A stretch of 64,000 bases of DNA from Peribacillus frigoritolerans (lineage in GTDB: Bacteria > Bacillota > Bacilli > Bacillales > DSM-1321), in NCBI RefSeq assembly GCF_040250305.1, contig NZ_CP158190.1, positions 4,372,001-4,436,000 on the forward strand, in the 5' to 3' direction. The position numbers were made by a program, and so were the translations under genes. Below are positions 35,748-44,875 of the stretch, piece by piece. Within the stretch, counting starts at the first letter, position 1, and the number at the start of each line of letters is the position of its first letter. Under the pieces are notes generated by a model. The model was given only the letters and a program-made list of their open reading frames with translations. It was not told where the DNA came from and did no database searches.

Positions 35748-36430
35748 TTCCAATTCACCCCTTTTGTCGGAATCACCATATCTACATAAATGCCTGGTGT
35801 GGCAATACATTCCGGATCCAATTCGCCTGCAGGAACGATTTCCTCCACTTCCGCAATCGTGAAGGCCCCTGCCATCGCTACCAGCGGATTGAAATTACAT
35901 GCAGTCTTGTCGTACACTAAATTCCCAATTGAGTCGGCCTTTTTGGCATGGACGATGCTGACCTCAGCCGTCAAAGCGGTTTCCACCAAATATTCTTTTC
36001 CTTCTATCACAATCTTGTCCTTGCCTTCTTCGGCTATCGTACCAATCCCGACATCGACAAAAATCCCGCCTAAGCCTACACCGCCGGCACGAATCCGTTC
36101 GGCTAATGTACCCTGCGGTGAAAATTCGACTTGCAGCTTTCCTTCAGTCATGAGCTTGCCGGCATTAGGATTGGATCCGATATGCGAGGCAATCACTTTC
36201 TTTGCCCTTTCAGCAGTCACAAGCCGGCCAATGCCGATATCAGGGAATCCAGTATCATTGCCAATCAAGGTCAATTCCTTAACGCCCTTGTCAAGGATAC
36301 CCTGTACAAGCGTCGGAGGAGTCCCCACTCCTCCAAATCCGCCATACATGAGTGTGCATCCATCGGAAATATGCTCCAGCGCTTCTTCCATGGTCACAAT
36401 TTTGTTTTTCTTCGTAATGACCTGCTTCAT
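35732..36430 (-). CDS. yodS: 3-oxoacid CoA-transferase alpha subunit (YodS)
   Basis: A 232-residue alpha subunit with the CoA-binding glycine-rich GGFGGVGTPPTLVQ region near residue 27 and QGTLAERIRAGG. Start 36430 follows AGGAGGAACGGT; an upstream ATG at 36463 is inside yodT. It overlaps yodT's end slightly in the longer frame but not with the chosen start. It works with YodR and is paralogous to scoA at 47886-48581. Confidence 0.87.
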   Translation of the reverse strand: MKQVITKKNKIVTMEEALEHISDGCTLMYGGFGGVGTPPTLVQGILDKGVKELTLIGNDTGFPDIGIGRLVTAERAKKVIASHIGSNPNAGKLMTEGKLQVEFSPQGTLAERIRAGGVGLGGIFVDVGIGTIAEEGKDKIVIEGKEYLVETALTAEVSIVHAKKADSIGNLVYDKTACNFNPLVAMAGAFTIAEVEEIVPAGELDPECIATPGIYVDMVIPTKGVNWKWAWQ

Positions 36431-36440
36431 ACCGTTCCTC

Positions 36441-37808
36441 CTAAATAGCCTGCATGTCTTCAATCAAACCTTCCGCGTGCAATTCTTGCTGCAACTCTTC
36501 GAGGGAAGCTTCCAGTATCTTGACGAGGCGATCGATTTCTTCATTCGTAATGATTAATGGCGGAGATATGATAACCGCATCACCAGCGATTCCTTCAATC
36601 GCACCTGCAGCAGGATAGATTATCAACCCCTTCGCAAAAGCCTTATTGACAAGCCTTGGAGTCAGGCCGATTTGCAAGTCGAATGGCGTTTTTGATACCC
36701 GATCTGAGACAAACTCAAGTCCAAGGAGAAGCCCTTTCCCTCTTACATCACCGATGATGTCGAATTTCTCGGCCAAGCCTTGAAGCTTCTTAAACAGATA
36801 TTGGCCTTTCTCTTCCGCTGCGCGAACCAGGTCATTGCGCTCAATGTAGGAAAGCACTTCCAATGAAACGGCTGCAGATAGAGGGTTTGCACTATATGTG
36901 TGTCCAGCCATGATAGATTTTGAGCCTTTTAAAATGGGCTCCATGACACGGTCAGTAATCATCGTGGCTGCGATTGGAGTATACCCGGCGCTCATTCCTT
37001 TACCCAATGCGATGATATCCGGGGTGACTCCCCAGTGTTCCATTGCGAACATTTTTCCTGTCCGGCCGATTCCCGTCATTACCTCATCGGCGATAAAGAG
37101 AATGTCATAGGTTTCGCAGATTTCCTTAATCCTTTGATAGTAGCCATCCGGCGGTGTTACAGCACCAGCGGATGCCCCGATTATCGGTTCTGCGATGAAG
37201 GCTGCGACATTTTCGGAGCCGACCCTTTGAATCGCTGTCTCCAGTTCGTCTGCACACTTAAGCTTGCATCCTGAAGTTTCGTTATTATGAGGACAGCGAT
37301 AGCAGTAGGGAGCAGATATGCTAGGAAAATCCTCCAATAGCGGCACAAAACGTTTTCTTCTTGGTACATGGCCTGACATCGATAAAGCGCCCATCGTGAT
37401 CCCGTGATAACTCGTCCACCTGGAGATTATGCGATTTTTTCGCTCAAACCCTTTTTCTTGCCAATGTTGAATTGCGATCTTCATTGCCGTTTCAGTCGCT
37501 TCCGATCCACTATTCACAAAAAATGACCAATTCAAATCCCCTGGAGCCAACTCACTTAACTTTTTGGCCAATGCCTCTGCGGCTCCACTCGTAAAATGGG
37601 ACCTATATGCAAAAGAAACTTTGCGGGCCTGCTCCGTCATTGCCTCGACAACATCCAATACGCCATGTCCAATACTTGCCGTGACCGCTCCTGATGAGCC
37701 GTCTATATACTGTTTTCCATTTGTATCATAAAGATAAATTCCATTCCCATGAGAGATAGTGGGATAGTCGTGATCTAAAGTAGGCTTAATCAAATGATTT
37801 CGTTCCAT
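36441..37808 (-). CDS. yodT: Class III PLP-dependent aminotransferase (YodT)
   Basis: A 455-residue fold-type I omega-aminotransferase. The PLP lysine is in IALGKGMSAGYTPIAA, with the DEVMTGIGRTG aspartate in front and NSGSEATETAMK near the N terminus. The expected role is removal of the beta-amino group of (N6-acetyl-)beta-lysine to give the 3-keto acid used by YodRS. A Cys-rich insertion (YCYRCPHNNETSGCKLKC, residues about 168-185) is notable and could bind metal; similar insertions occur in some family members. Confidence 0.86.
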   Translation of the reverse strand: MERNHLIKPTLDHDYPTISHGNGIYLYDTNGKQYIDGSSGAVTASIGHGVLDVVEAMTEQARKVSFAYRSHFTSGAAEALAKKLSELAPGDLNWSFFVNSGSEATETAMKIAIQHWQEKGFERKNRIISRWTSYHGITMGALSMSGHVPRRKRFVPLLEDFPSISAPYCYRCPHNNETSGCKLKCADELETAIQRVGSENVAAFIAEPIIGASAGAVTPPDGYYQRIKEICETYDILFIADEVMTGIGRTGKMFAMEHWGVTPDIIALGKGMSAGYTPIAATMITDRVMEPILKGSKSIMAGHTYSANPLSAAVSLEVLSYIERNDLVRAAEEKGQYLFKKLQGLAEKFDIIGDVRGKGLLLGLEFVSDRVSKTPFDLQIGLTPRLVNKAFAKGLIIYPAAGAIEGIAGDAVIISPPLIITNEEIDRLVKILEASLEELQQELHAEGLIEDMQAI

Positions 37809-37852
37809 TTCATCTCTCCTTTAAACGTTCGTACACATTATCTATTAATCTA

Positions 37853-38104
<252 letters not shown>

Positions 38105-38968
38105 CTACTTGAGGGATAAATCTTTACCCCAAATATTCATGTCCTCATACTTATCCCAAATATTGCAATTCTTCGTTAATCTGCCACCATATTCATATCC
38201 CAGCTGATGAAAGACGGCGTTCATGCCCATTGACAATGAACGCGCTAATGAATAAGAGCAATAAATGTTTTTCCTGAACAATTCTTGTTCCAAGGCGGAG
38301 ATGAGCACCTTCATGAAACCATGCTTCCGATGTTGGGGAATTGTTGCACAGTCCGTTAATTCAGCATTGTGATATATCTCATTCACTTCAGCGGATGCAG
38401 CACTCACAATGGTTCCTTCATATTCGATAACACTAAAGATCGTACCTTCCTCCATCACTTTCTTGATATATCGTTCATCATTCATCGGTGTAGGATAGGT
38501 TTCAAAGATGGCACCATATAAATTCGCCAGCTCTTTTGCATCTTCAACCGTAGCAAACCGGAGGATATAATCCTTAGGTATTTGCTGAGATTCAATCAGT
38601 CTAGAAATCTCACTTACATCTTGGATTACTTTATCTTCCTTGACCCAAAAGTCGCTTGTTCGCCTTTCATCCGTTAAATAGAAGGCCATGCAATAGGCAT
38701 CATTCCCTTTGAAATACTTGCTCAATATTCCTTCCAGCATGAATCCTTTACCCAACGCCGCTGATAAATCTTCATTCCTCGCTTTAAGTATCACTTTAGT
38801 AAAGCCCTGCTCCTTTGCGATGGCAAGGGCCCGATCGATCGCTTTTTTGATATTTCCCCGATAATCATCCATGCGCAAGCGCTGATTGGCATGATCATGA
38901 TAGAGCTCCATCGTATAACAATCCCCGGTCTCCATTTGGGTGAAAAAAGGCAGCTTTTGAACAGGCAT
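38105..38968 (-). CDS. yodP: Beta-lysine N6-acetyltransferase
   Basis: A 287-residue GNAT acetyltransferase of the AblB/YodP type. The acetyl-CoA binding fold is in the C-terminal half (residues about 140-280, with ATIPQHRKHGFMKVLISALE as the pyrophosphate loop region). It acetylates L-beta-lysine made by KamA. Two ATGs are adjacent behind AAGGGGGGGAC; I use the second. In archaea ablA-ablB produce N6-acetyl-beta-lysine as an osmolyte. Here the downstream catabolic genes argue for degradation instead. Confidence 0.88.
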   Translation of the reverse strand: MPVQKLPFFTQMETGDCYTMELYHDHANQRLRMDDYRGNIKKAIDRALAIAKEQGFTKVILKARNEDLSAALGKGFMLEGILSKYFKGNDAYCMAFYLTDERRTSDFWVKEDKVIQDVSEISRLIESQQIPKDYILRFATVEDAKELANLYGAIFETYPTPMNDERYIKKVMEEGTIFSVIEYEGTIVSAASAEVNEIYHNAELTDCATIPQHRKHGFMKVLISALEQELFRKNIYCSYSLARSLSMGMNAVFHQLGYEYGGRLTKNCNIWDKYEDMNIWGKDLSLK

Positions 38969-39033
38969 CATGTCCCCCCCTTATTTAAAGAATTCGGGAG
39001 AAGAGATGCATATCATCCGCTTCTCCCGGCATT

Positions 39034-39300
39034 CTATTTCCAATTGAATAATTTTTTGACAGGTGCCTGAAGAAGCTGATCATACGTAAACTCATCAGGG
39101 TATTCACTCACATCATATATGGATAAGGCTTCATCCACCTTTTGATTCATCGAATCAGATACATAGATTCCACATTCAGGACAGTTCAAGGCTGGAACTT
39201 GAAGGACTTTTATTGAGCGTTTCCCGTCAGGCATGATCCAGTAACAATCCTTCTTTTCACTTTCTTCTACGTTTGGGGCATTGCACCATAAGCAGTCCAT
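39034..39300 (-). CDS. yokU: YokU-family CxxC zinc-ribbon protein
   Basis: An 88-residue protein with DCLWCNAPNV and NCPECGIYV, two CxxC pairs forming a probable zinc ribbon. Start 39300 follows GGAGGAATGAAG and overlaps the end of kamA by 1-4 bp, so it is translationally coupled. In B. subtilis yokU also neighbours kamA. The function is unknown; a regulatory or maturation role for the aminomutase is only a suggestion. Confidence 0.8.
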   Translation of the reverse strand: MDCLWCNAPNVEESEKKDCYWIMPDGKRSIKVLQVPALNCPECGIYVSDSMNQKVDEALSIYDVSEYPDEFTYDQLLQAPVKKLFNWK

Positions 39301-39302
39301 CT

Positions 39303-40754
39303 TCATTCCTCCTTGCCATCAGATTTCACCGAGCCACTGGCGGCCATGGCGTTCTTTTTTTCTTGGGCTAACCTTAATTTTTCCTTCATTTCATCCCGTT
39401 TATCACGGCGATCCTTCAAGGAAGCATGTTCATCAGTGCTTTCATACGCTTTTCTCTTGTCAAGACGACGAAGGCCCTCTGGCACCAAGTTGAATTTCTC
39501 GTCCGTCATGAGAGCGGAAATCCCGACGGCTTCTTTCCTATCCGCAGTACCATACACTTCATCAAAGTAAGCATCCGCACTGCCGGCAACATAATTCTTC
39601 GGCTCCGGATAGCTTGTGATTACTCCTTCAAAGTTCCGTAAAACGACTTTATCCGGACTTTGCGAAAGAAGGTAATTCGGAGTCAAGGCAATCTTTCCGC
39701 CACCGCCAGGAGCATCCACCACAAAGGTTGGCACTGCATATCCTGATGTATGGCCGCGCAGTGCTTCAATGATTTCCAATCCTTTTGAAACCGGCGCCCG
39801 GAAATGGCCAATCCCTTCAGATAGATCACATTGATAAATGTAATAAGGTCTTACCCTTGCTTTAACACAGTCATGCATAAGCTTTTTCATAATATGGACA
39901 CTATCGTTGATACCAGCCAGGATGACTGCCTGATTACCAAGCGGCACCCCTGCCATCGACAGCATATCACATGCTTTTTTCGCTTCATCCGTCAGTTCAA
40001 GTGAATGATTGAAATGCGTATTCAACCAAACCGGATGGTATTTTTTCAGAATATTACATAAATTTTCTGTAATCCTCTGCGGGAAAACGACCGGTGCACG
40101 TGTGCCGATCCGAATGATTTCCACATGCGGGATGGCACGTAAGTTACTCAATACGTATTCAAGGATCTTATCATTGATCAACAGGCCGTCTCCTCCAGAG
40201 ATCAGCACGTCCCTCACTTCCGGAGTGTTCCGGATATATTCAATCGCCCCGTCAAGCTGCTTCTTGGGAACACCCATGCCAACCTGACCTGAAAAACGGC
40301 GTCGCGTACAATATCTGCAGTACATGGAGCATTGGTTCGTTACAAGGAACAGAACGCGATCCGGATAACGATGCGTCAATCCTGGAACTGGGGAATCCTC
40401 ATCCTCATGCAGCGGATCCTCCAAATCATATCTGGTCTTGTTCATTTCTGCCGAAAGCGGTACCGACTGTAAACGAATCGGACAGCGAGGATCATCGGGA
40501 TTCATCAAAGAAGCATAATAAGGTGTAATGTTCAATGGAATCGTTTGAGTCGAAATCCGGACTCCTTCTTCTTCATCCGGTGTCAGGTTGACGACCTTTT
40601 TCAGATCATCCAGTGTTTTAATCGTATTGGTCAACTGCCAAATCCAATCATTCCACTGCTCTTCCGTTACGTCCTTCCACAATTCGATATCATTATAATG
40701 CCTGCGTCCACCTAGGTATTCTTTATGTTTTACATCAATTCCCATCAAATTCAT
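39303..40754 (-). CDS. kamA: L-lysine 2,3-aminomutase (radical SAM, PLP)
   Basis: A 483-residue radical SAM enzyme that interconverts L-lysine and L-beta-lysine. The cluster motif CxxxCxxC is C142-C146-C149 (QCSMYCRYCTRRRF), the PLP lysine lies near residue 345 in APGGGGKIAL, and the SAM-binding SGGDGLL is present. Start ATG follows GGGGGCATTATTA. It is the first gene of the operon and has a sigma-54 promoter about 40 bp upstream. The C-terminal extension is charged (KDRRDKRDEMKEKLRLAQEK, in part), as in other clostridial/bacillar KamA. Confidence 0.94.
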   Translation of the reverse strand: MNLMGIDVKHKEYLGGRRHYNDIELWKDVTEEQWNDWIWQLTNTIKTLDDLKKVVNLTPDEEEGVRISTQTIPLNITPYYASLMNPDDPRCPIRLQSVPLSAEMNKTRYDLEDPLHEDEDSPVPGLTHRYPDRVLFLVTNQCSMYCRYCTRRRFSGQVGMGVPKKQLDGAIEYIRNTPEVRDVLISGGDGLLINDKILEYVLSNLRAIPHVEIIRIGTRAPVVFPQRITENLCNILKKYHPVWLNTHFNHSLELTDEAKKACDMLSMAGVPLGNQAVILAGINDSVHIMKKLMHDCVKARVRPYYIYQCDLSEGIGHFRAPVSKGLEIIEALRGHTSGYAVPTFVVDAPGGGGKIALTPNYLLSQSPDKVVLRNFEGVITSYPEPKNYVAGSADAYFDEVYGTADRKEAVGISALMTDEKFNLVPEGLRRLDKRKAYESTDEHASLKDRRDKRDEMKEKLRLAQEKKNAMAASGSVKSDGKEE

Positions 40755-40794
40755 TAATAATGCCCCCTTATTATAAGAACTTATCTATATACTC

Positions 40795-40812
40795 TCGCAA
40801 GAATGATGCCAA
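40795..40812 (-). promoter_or_regulatory. Sigma-54 (SigL) promoter of the kamA operon
   Basis: The minus strand reads TTGGCATCATTCTTGCGA: -24 GG and -12 GC elements with the strict 10-bp spacing (TGGCA-N6-TTGC). The predicted start lies about 30 bp before kamA. The nearby enhancer-binding protein gene supports it. Confidence 0.85.
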
Positions 40813-40925
40813 CATTGATTACAAGGAAAACATAAGAAAAAGGGGGCAAACCGAGCTTAAAATCGCAAGATATTTTTCATAACGCATAATTTTTTGCAGC
40901 CAGATTCTTTGCGCCAGGCAATAAA

Positions 40926-40957
40926 AAAGAAGGCTCTCTTTACACAAGAGCCCTCCA
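40926..40957 (-). terminator. Hairpin with T-run upstream of the kamA promoter
   Basis: On the minus strand GGGCTCTT / AGAGAGCC form a stem followed by TTCTTTTTTATT. It would stop any readthrough from the regulator gene. Confidence 0.6.
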
Positions 40958-40998
40958 GTTTGTAGACAAAAGGAGTTCTATCCAAATTTTTAAACATA

Positions 40999-41127
40999 GT
41001 TGATTGGAACGAAAGGTGCGAGACTCCTGCGGGAATAGCGAGTCCAAGGGAGACCCCTCAGGCGCAAGTGCGCCGAGGAGGCTCCCGGACCGCCCGCGGA
41101 AAGCGAGTGCTCTACGTTCCAATCAAC
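40999..41127. repeat. 129-bp dispersed palindromic element
   Basis: The ends are perfect 13-bp inverted repeats, GTTGATTGGAACG (40999-41011) and CGTTCCAATCAAC (41115-41127). The GC-rich interior has GACTCCTGCGGGAATAGCGAG and CCGCCCGCGGAAAGCGAG segments (each under 20 nt when separated) and GGCGCAAGTGCGCC as an internal hairpin. No ORF. I have the impression such elements are common in Bacillaceae genomes, but copy number cannot be checked here. It separates the regulator from the kamA promoter; a degenerate piece appears at 47030-47085. Confidence 0.75.
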
Positions 41128-41150
41128 GTCCAAATTTGTACAAGCAAAAA

Positions 41151-41192
41151 AAATGTAGACAAACTCAATTTTCATCGGGTTTGTCTACATTC
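41151..41192 (-). terminator. Intrinsic terminator of the KamR-like gene
   Basis: On the minus strand AATGTAGACAAAC and GTTTGTCTACATT pair perfectly, followed by eight T residues. Confidence 0.85.
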
Positions 41193-41254
41193 TGAAGGTT
41201 TCTTTACATTACATCATGATATGACAGTGACAGCGTTTCCAAAAAAACCTTAAT

Positions 41255-42712
41255 TCACTTGGATGCCTTCGACCCTGCCGTATAAACTTTTTCAATGCCG
41301 TACTTGTTTAACTTATATTGCAGTCCCTGCCTTTTAATATTGAGGGCTTCTGCCGTTTTGCTGATATTCCCGTTATATTTCTCAAACATATTCATGATCA
41401 TTTCCCTTTCCATTTCTTCAAGAACAACAGGTAAATCAATCCTGTTTTTCAATGGGGTAGGATGGCTCTGCGCATTTGCTGTTGCGTAATTTCCTGAAGG
41501 GAAAAGATAGGCAGGAAGATGATGTTCATCAATCATATCTTCCCCTGCGTCCATGACGTTAAAAGTTAACTCGATGGCATGTCCCAGTTCACGAATGTTC
41601 CCTGGCCATGGATATTGAAGAAGACGCTGCATCGCCTTATGACTGATCCCGCGCACTTCCGTAAAAAATGATTTGTTGAATTTTTGAATAAAGTGATTGA
41701 CGATTTCCGGAATATCCGTTTTACGCTCCGAAAGAGAAGGCATCTGGATCGTCACGACATTGAGGCGAAAGAATAAATCCGAACGAATGATTCCCCGCTC
41801 CAACGCCTCTTCTGGAGAAATGTTCATCGCAGCAATGATCTTCACATTAATCTTTTGCTCCTTCGAACCTCCAACACGGCGCACCTCACCTTCCTGAAGC
41901 ACTCGCAGCAATTTGGCCTGCAGGCCGAGGTCGAGGCTATTCAGCTCATCAAGGAAAAGGGTACCGCCATTTGCCTGTTCAAAAATGCCCATGCGATCCA
42001 TCGCTCCGGTAAAAGCCCCTTTCGTCGTACCGAACAGCAGCCCCTCCATCAATTCCTTGGGAACAGCGGCACAGTTTTGCGCTATGAATGGCTGATTTCG
42101 CTGAGCACTTACATTATGTATACTTTGAGCGACAAGTTCCTTCCCTGTTCCTGTTGGTCCATATATCATGACTGGGGAATGTGTACGGGCCGCTTTTTTC
42201 GCCAAGGAAATCGCTTGCTGAAAAGCAGGGCTATTACCGATCAAATCACTAAAATGATAGGTCGCCGTCCCTTCAGAGAACTTATTTTTCCTATGGGTCT
42301 CGGCCAGCTGGGAACGCAAATCGACAATTTGGTCATACATATTCATGACCTTCGTAATATCCTTTGCGATTTCCACTGCCCCAATAATTTCACCATCCTC
42401 ATACAAAGGATAAGTACTATTGATGGACGTTATCTTTTTCTCCTTTAAGTTGACATATGTTTGAATGGACTCAATCGTTACATTGCCTTTTTCCAATGCT
42501 ACATGCAGCGTACTGGATTCATCAGTCAAGGAAGGATAAAGCTGAAAAATATTCTCCCCCAGCACTTGTTCACGCTCAAGCCCGTCAATATGTGCCATCA
42601 TTTCATTGTAAAAAACCGTATCCCCATCTTTATTCACAATATGGACACCCACATTGATCACATTCAATATCCATTCAAATTGAGTGGAAAACTGATTTAC
42701 TGAAGATTTCAT
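41255..42712 (-). CDS. kamR: Sigma-54 enhancer-binding activator of the kam operon
   Basis: A 485-residue protein: PAS sensor (about 10-115), AAA+ domain (about 155-385) and Fis-type HTH at the C terminus (ISKTAEALNIKRQGLQYKLNKYG). Walker A is GPTGTGKE, the sigma-54 contact loop is GAFTGA and Walker B is GGTLFLDEL. Start 42712 has GGAGATGAAGAA in front; the in-frame ATG at 42736 has poor spacing. It lies just upstream of the sigma-54 promoter of kamA, matching KamR/RocR-type regulation described in the B. cereus group. The ligand may be lysine or beta-lysine (inference). Confidence 0.85.
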   Translation of the reverse strand: MKSSVNQFSTQFEWILNVINVGVHIVNKDGDTVFYNEMMAHIDGLEREQVLGENIFQLYPSLTDESSTLHVALEKGNVTIESIQTYVNLKEKKITSINSTYPLYEDGEIIGAVEIAKDITKVMNMYDQIVDLRSQLAETHRKNKFSEGTATYHFSDLIGNSPAFQQAISLAKKAARTHSPVMIYGPTGTGKELVAQSIHNVSAQRNQPFIAQNCAAVPKELMEGLLFGTTKGAFTGAMDRMGIFEQANGGTLFLDELNSLDLGLQAKLLRVLQEGEVRRVGGSKEQKINVKIIAAMNISPEEALERGIIRSDLFFRLNVVTIQMPSLSERKTDIPEIVNHFIQKFNKSFFTEVRGISHKAMQRLLQYPWPGNIRELGHAIELTFNVMDAGEDMIDEHHLPAYLFPSGNYATANAQSHPTPLKNRIDLPVVLEEMEREMIMNMFEKYNGNISKTAEALNIKRQGLQYKLNKYGIEKVYTAGSKASK

Positions 42713-42898
42713 TTCTTCATCTCCGTTCTCTGTCATTTGATAGAATCACCTGTAAATTATAGCATTTAATGGGAAACATTCATCTCTTTATTCTTATTAA
42801 AATCAAACTTCAACACAAAGGCAATAGAATAATAAGGTCAAATAAAGGAATCTCGCATTAAGCCAAGAAGATTATAAGAGAAAATATAAAATTTAGGG

Positions 42899-43405
42899 GT
42901 GAGTGGGATTTCGATAACTAGATTAGAAATTAAACCGTGGGAAGAAAAAGACCTTGAATTACTATTTCAACTAAATGCCCCAGAAATGATGGAACACCTT
43001 GGCGGACCAGAAAGTAATGAACAAATCCTGAAGCGTCATCAACGGTATCTACAGATCGGAGATAAGGGATGCATGTTTAGCATCAACCCGTTTCCAGAGG
43101 CAAAGGCAGCCGGTTCCGTTGGCTACTGGCAAAAAGTGTGGAACGATCAAAATGTGTACGAAATCGGTTGGAGTGTCCTCCCTTCCTTCCAAGGAAAAGG
43201 AATCGCATCTCATGCCGTGAAGGCACTGATAGAGAAAATCAAAGCTGAACGAAAATACAAATATATTCACGCTTTCCCTTCGATCAATAATCATGCATCA
43301 AACGCAATCTGCCGCAAGCTCGGATTCACTCTCAACTCCGAATGTGAATTCGAATACCCGCCAGGGAGCTTTATGCAATGCAATGATTGGTGCCTGGAAC
43401 TTTGA
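42899..43405 (+). CDS. GNAT-family N-acetyltransferase
   Basis: A 168-residue acetyltransferase of the RimJ/RimL-like group. The acetyl-CoA loop is in PSFQGKGIASHAVKALIEK and the family signature ends with NHASNAICRKLGF. The start is uncertain: the GTG at 42899 overlaps the only ribosome-binding sequence (AGGGGTG), and there is no ATG before the conserved domain. It stands alone between the KamR gene and repeat array E. The substrate is unknown. Confidence 0.75.
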   Translation: MSGISITRLEIKPWEEKDLELLFQLNAPEMMEHLGGPESNEQILKRHQRYLQIGDKGCMFSINPFPEAKAAGSVGYWQKVWNDQNVYEIGWSVLPSFQGKGIASHAVKALIEKIKAERKYKYIHAFPSINNHASNAICRKLGFTLNSECEFEYPPGSFMQCNDWCLEL

Positions 43406-43451
43406 ATGAATTCTTTAAGTGAAAAGCGGATTTGTGTATAGGGAGGATTTT

Positions 43452-43729
43452 TCCGGTGGAAGTCGAATTATGCCGGGTTTAGGTGAATTATTTCCCGGGA
43501 AAGTCGAATTATTCCCGGGTAGGTCGGATTATCTTGAAGTATGTCGAATTATTTCCGCGTGGGTCCAATTATTCCCTGAGTAGGTCGGATTATTCCCTGG
43601 GTAGGTCGGATTATTCCCTGGGTAGGTCGGATTATTCCCTGGGTAGGTCGGATTATTCGGAGGTAGGTCGGATTTTCCCGGGAAAGTTGAATTATTCCCC
43701 GGTTAGGACGGATTACCTCCCATCCGCTA
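43452..43729. repeat. Tandem array E: about thirteen 19-22 bp units
   Basis: The main unit is GTAGGTCGGATTATTCCCTGG (four near-identical tandem copies at about 43570-43660, shown here as a 21-mer consensus split GTAGGTCGGATTATTCCC / TGG), with divergent flanks such as AAAGTCGAATTATTCCCG. The core TCG(G/A)ATTATT is the same as array B. It fills the convergent gap between the GNAT and LacI-family genes. The flanking units are more diverged than the centre, as expected of an expanding tandem array. Confidence 0.9.
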
Positions 43730-43829
43730 ACATTCATATACTTCTGAACCCCCTTCTTTTAGAATTTCTTCAGTGTCTGCCTAAAAGGATAATGAACCTG
43801 AATTTTAAGTTTTTATATCTTTATGAATG

Positions 43830-44819
43830 TTAGGTTGATTCTCTGATTTTAAGTTTGGTAGGCAATTTAATAACGTCGCGCTTTAATTTCAAATCACTAC
43901 TTAAATATTTAATCAATTCCATTACAGTGCGTTGTCCTAATTCCATAATTGGTATATCGATTGTGGTTATGGTGGGGGTTGTGACTTGGCAAATAGATTG
44001 ATTATCATACCCAACTATAGCTAGGTATTCCGGTATTTTATAGCCCAACATAGTTGCCTTTTTAATTATTCCTGCTGCGACTTGATCATTTCCAGTAAAT
44101 AAGGCAGTAGGTTTTTCTTTTAATTTTACTATTTCATCACAAATACGAAATCCATCTTCAATATTAAATCCATGTCCAAATATCCAGTCTTCATTATGTA
44201 GTAAATTATTATCTGCTAGAGCTTTGAAAAACCCCTCTTTTCTTTGATTCTGAGCCTGACTATAAGAAGTATCGTAGCAAAAACCTATCTTCCTATGGCC
44301 TTTTTTTATTAAATGATTAACAGCTTTGTATGTCGCTTCGAATTCGTCATAACCAATAATTGGTACAGAGGCGGAATCATGGTATTCATTACACAGTAAA
44401 ATTGGGCCGTATTTCAAATAAGGCTTTATTACATTCCATTCATTTTCTAACGCTCCTAAAATAACCCCATCTACTTCTCTATTCTTTAATTTTTCCAAAA
44501 CATCTAATTCATTTTTCGAATCATAAAAGGTTTGAAAAATAAGAACTTTATAATCATTTTCCAATGCTGCTAGAGATACTCCTTTAACCAATTGGGCAAA
44601 GAATGGATGATCGAACCTTGGGACTGATATTGCAATGGTTTTGGTTTTATTTGTCCTAAAATTCCGGGCAAGTGAACTTGGTGCATAATCAAGCTCTTCA
44701 ATGACCTTTAAGATTTGTTCCCTTTTTTCTTTTGATACATATGGATGATTGTTTAAGACTCTAGATACCGTTGTTTTAGAGACATTACATATCTTGGCTA
44801 TCTCGCTAATTCTCGTCAT
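43830..44819 (-). CDS. ntdR: LacI-family regulator, NtdR-like
   Basis: A 329-residue LacI-family protein: N-terminal HTH (residues 3-25, ISEIAKICNVSKTTVSRVLN) with hinge helix, and a periplasmic-binding-like sugar domain. It is divergent from ntdB, whose promoter holds a LacI-type site (44851-44864). In B. subtilis NtdR is a LacI-family activator/regulator beside ntdABC, so the pairing with ntdB supports the name. By sequence alone other LacI regulators are possible. Confidence 0.65.
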   Translation of the reverse strand: MTRISEIAKICNVSKTTVSRVLNNHPYVSKEKREQILKVIEELDYAPSSLARNFRTNKTKTIAISVPRFDHPFFAQLVKGVSLAALENDYKVLIFQTFYDSKNELDVLEKLKNREVDGVILGALENEWNVIKPYLKYGPILLCNEYHDSASVPIIGYDEFEATYKAVNHLIKKGHRKIGFCYDTSYSQAQNQRKEGFFKALADNNLLHNEDWIFGHGFNIEDGFRICDEIVKLKEKPTALFTGNDQVAAGIIKKATMLGYKIPEYLAIVGYDNQSICQVTTPTITTIDIPIMELGQRTVMELIKYLSSDLKLKRDVIKLPTKLKIREST

Positions 44820-44844
44820 TTAATCCCATCCTTGTAATAAGTGG

Positions 44845-44875
44845 TTGACATGTTATCGATTTCAGAAGTTATTAT
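44845..44875 (+). promoter_or_regulatory. ntdB promoter with LacI/cre-like operator
   Basis: TTGACA (44845-44850) is followed by a TA-rich -10 region near 44869. TGTTATCGATTTCA (44851-44864; TGAAATCGATAACA on the other strand) lies directly behind the -35 box. It differs from the cre consensus at one position and has LacI-family dyad character, so either NtdR or CcpA could bind. Confidence 0.5.

Noticed and set aside
41223..41240. cre-like TGACAGCGTTTCCA downstream of the KamR-like gene
   Set aside because: Two mismatches to the stricter consensus, and positioned beyond the gene end, away from any promoter it could control.
43483..43833. Rightward and leftward ORFs over array E
   Set aside because: Repeat-driven open frames with no RBS or domain; the DNA is a tandem array.
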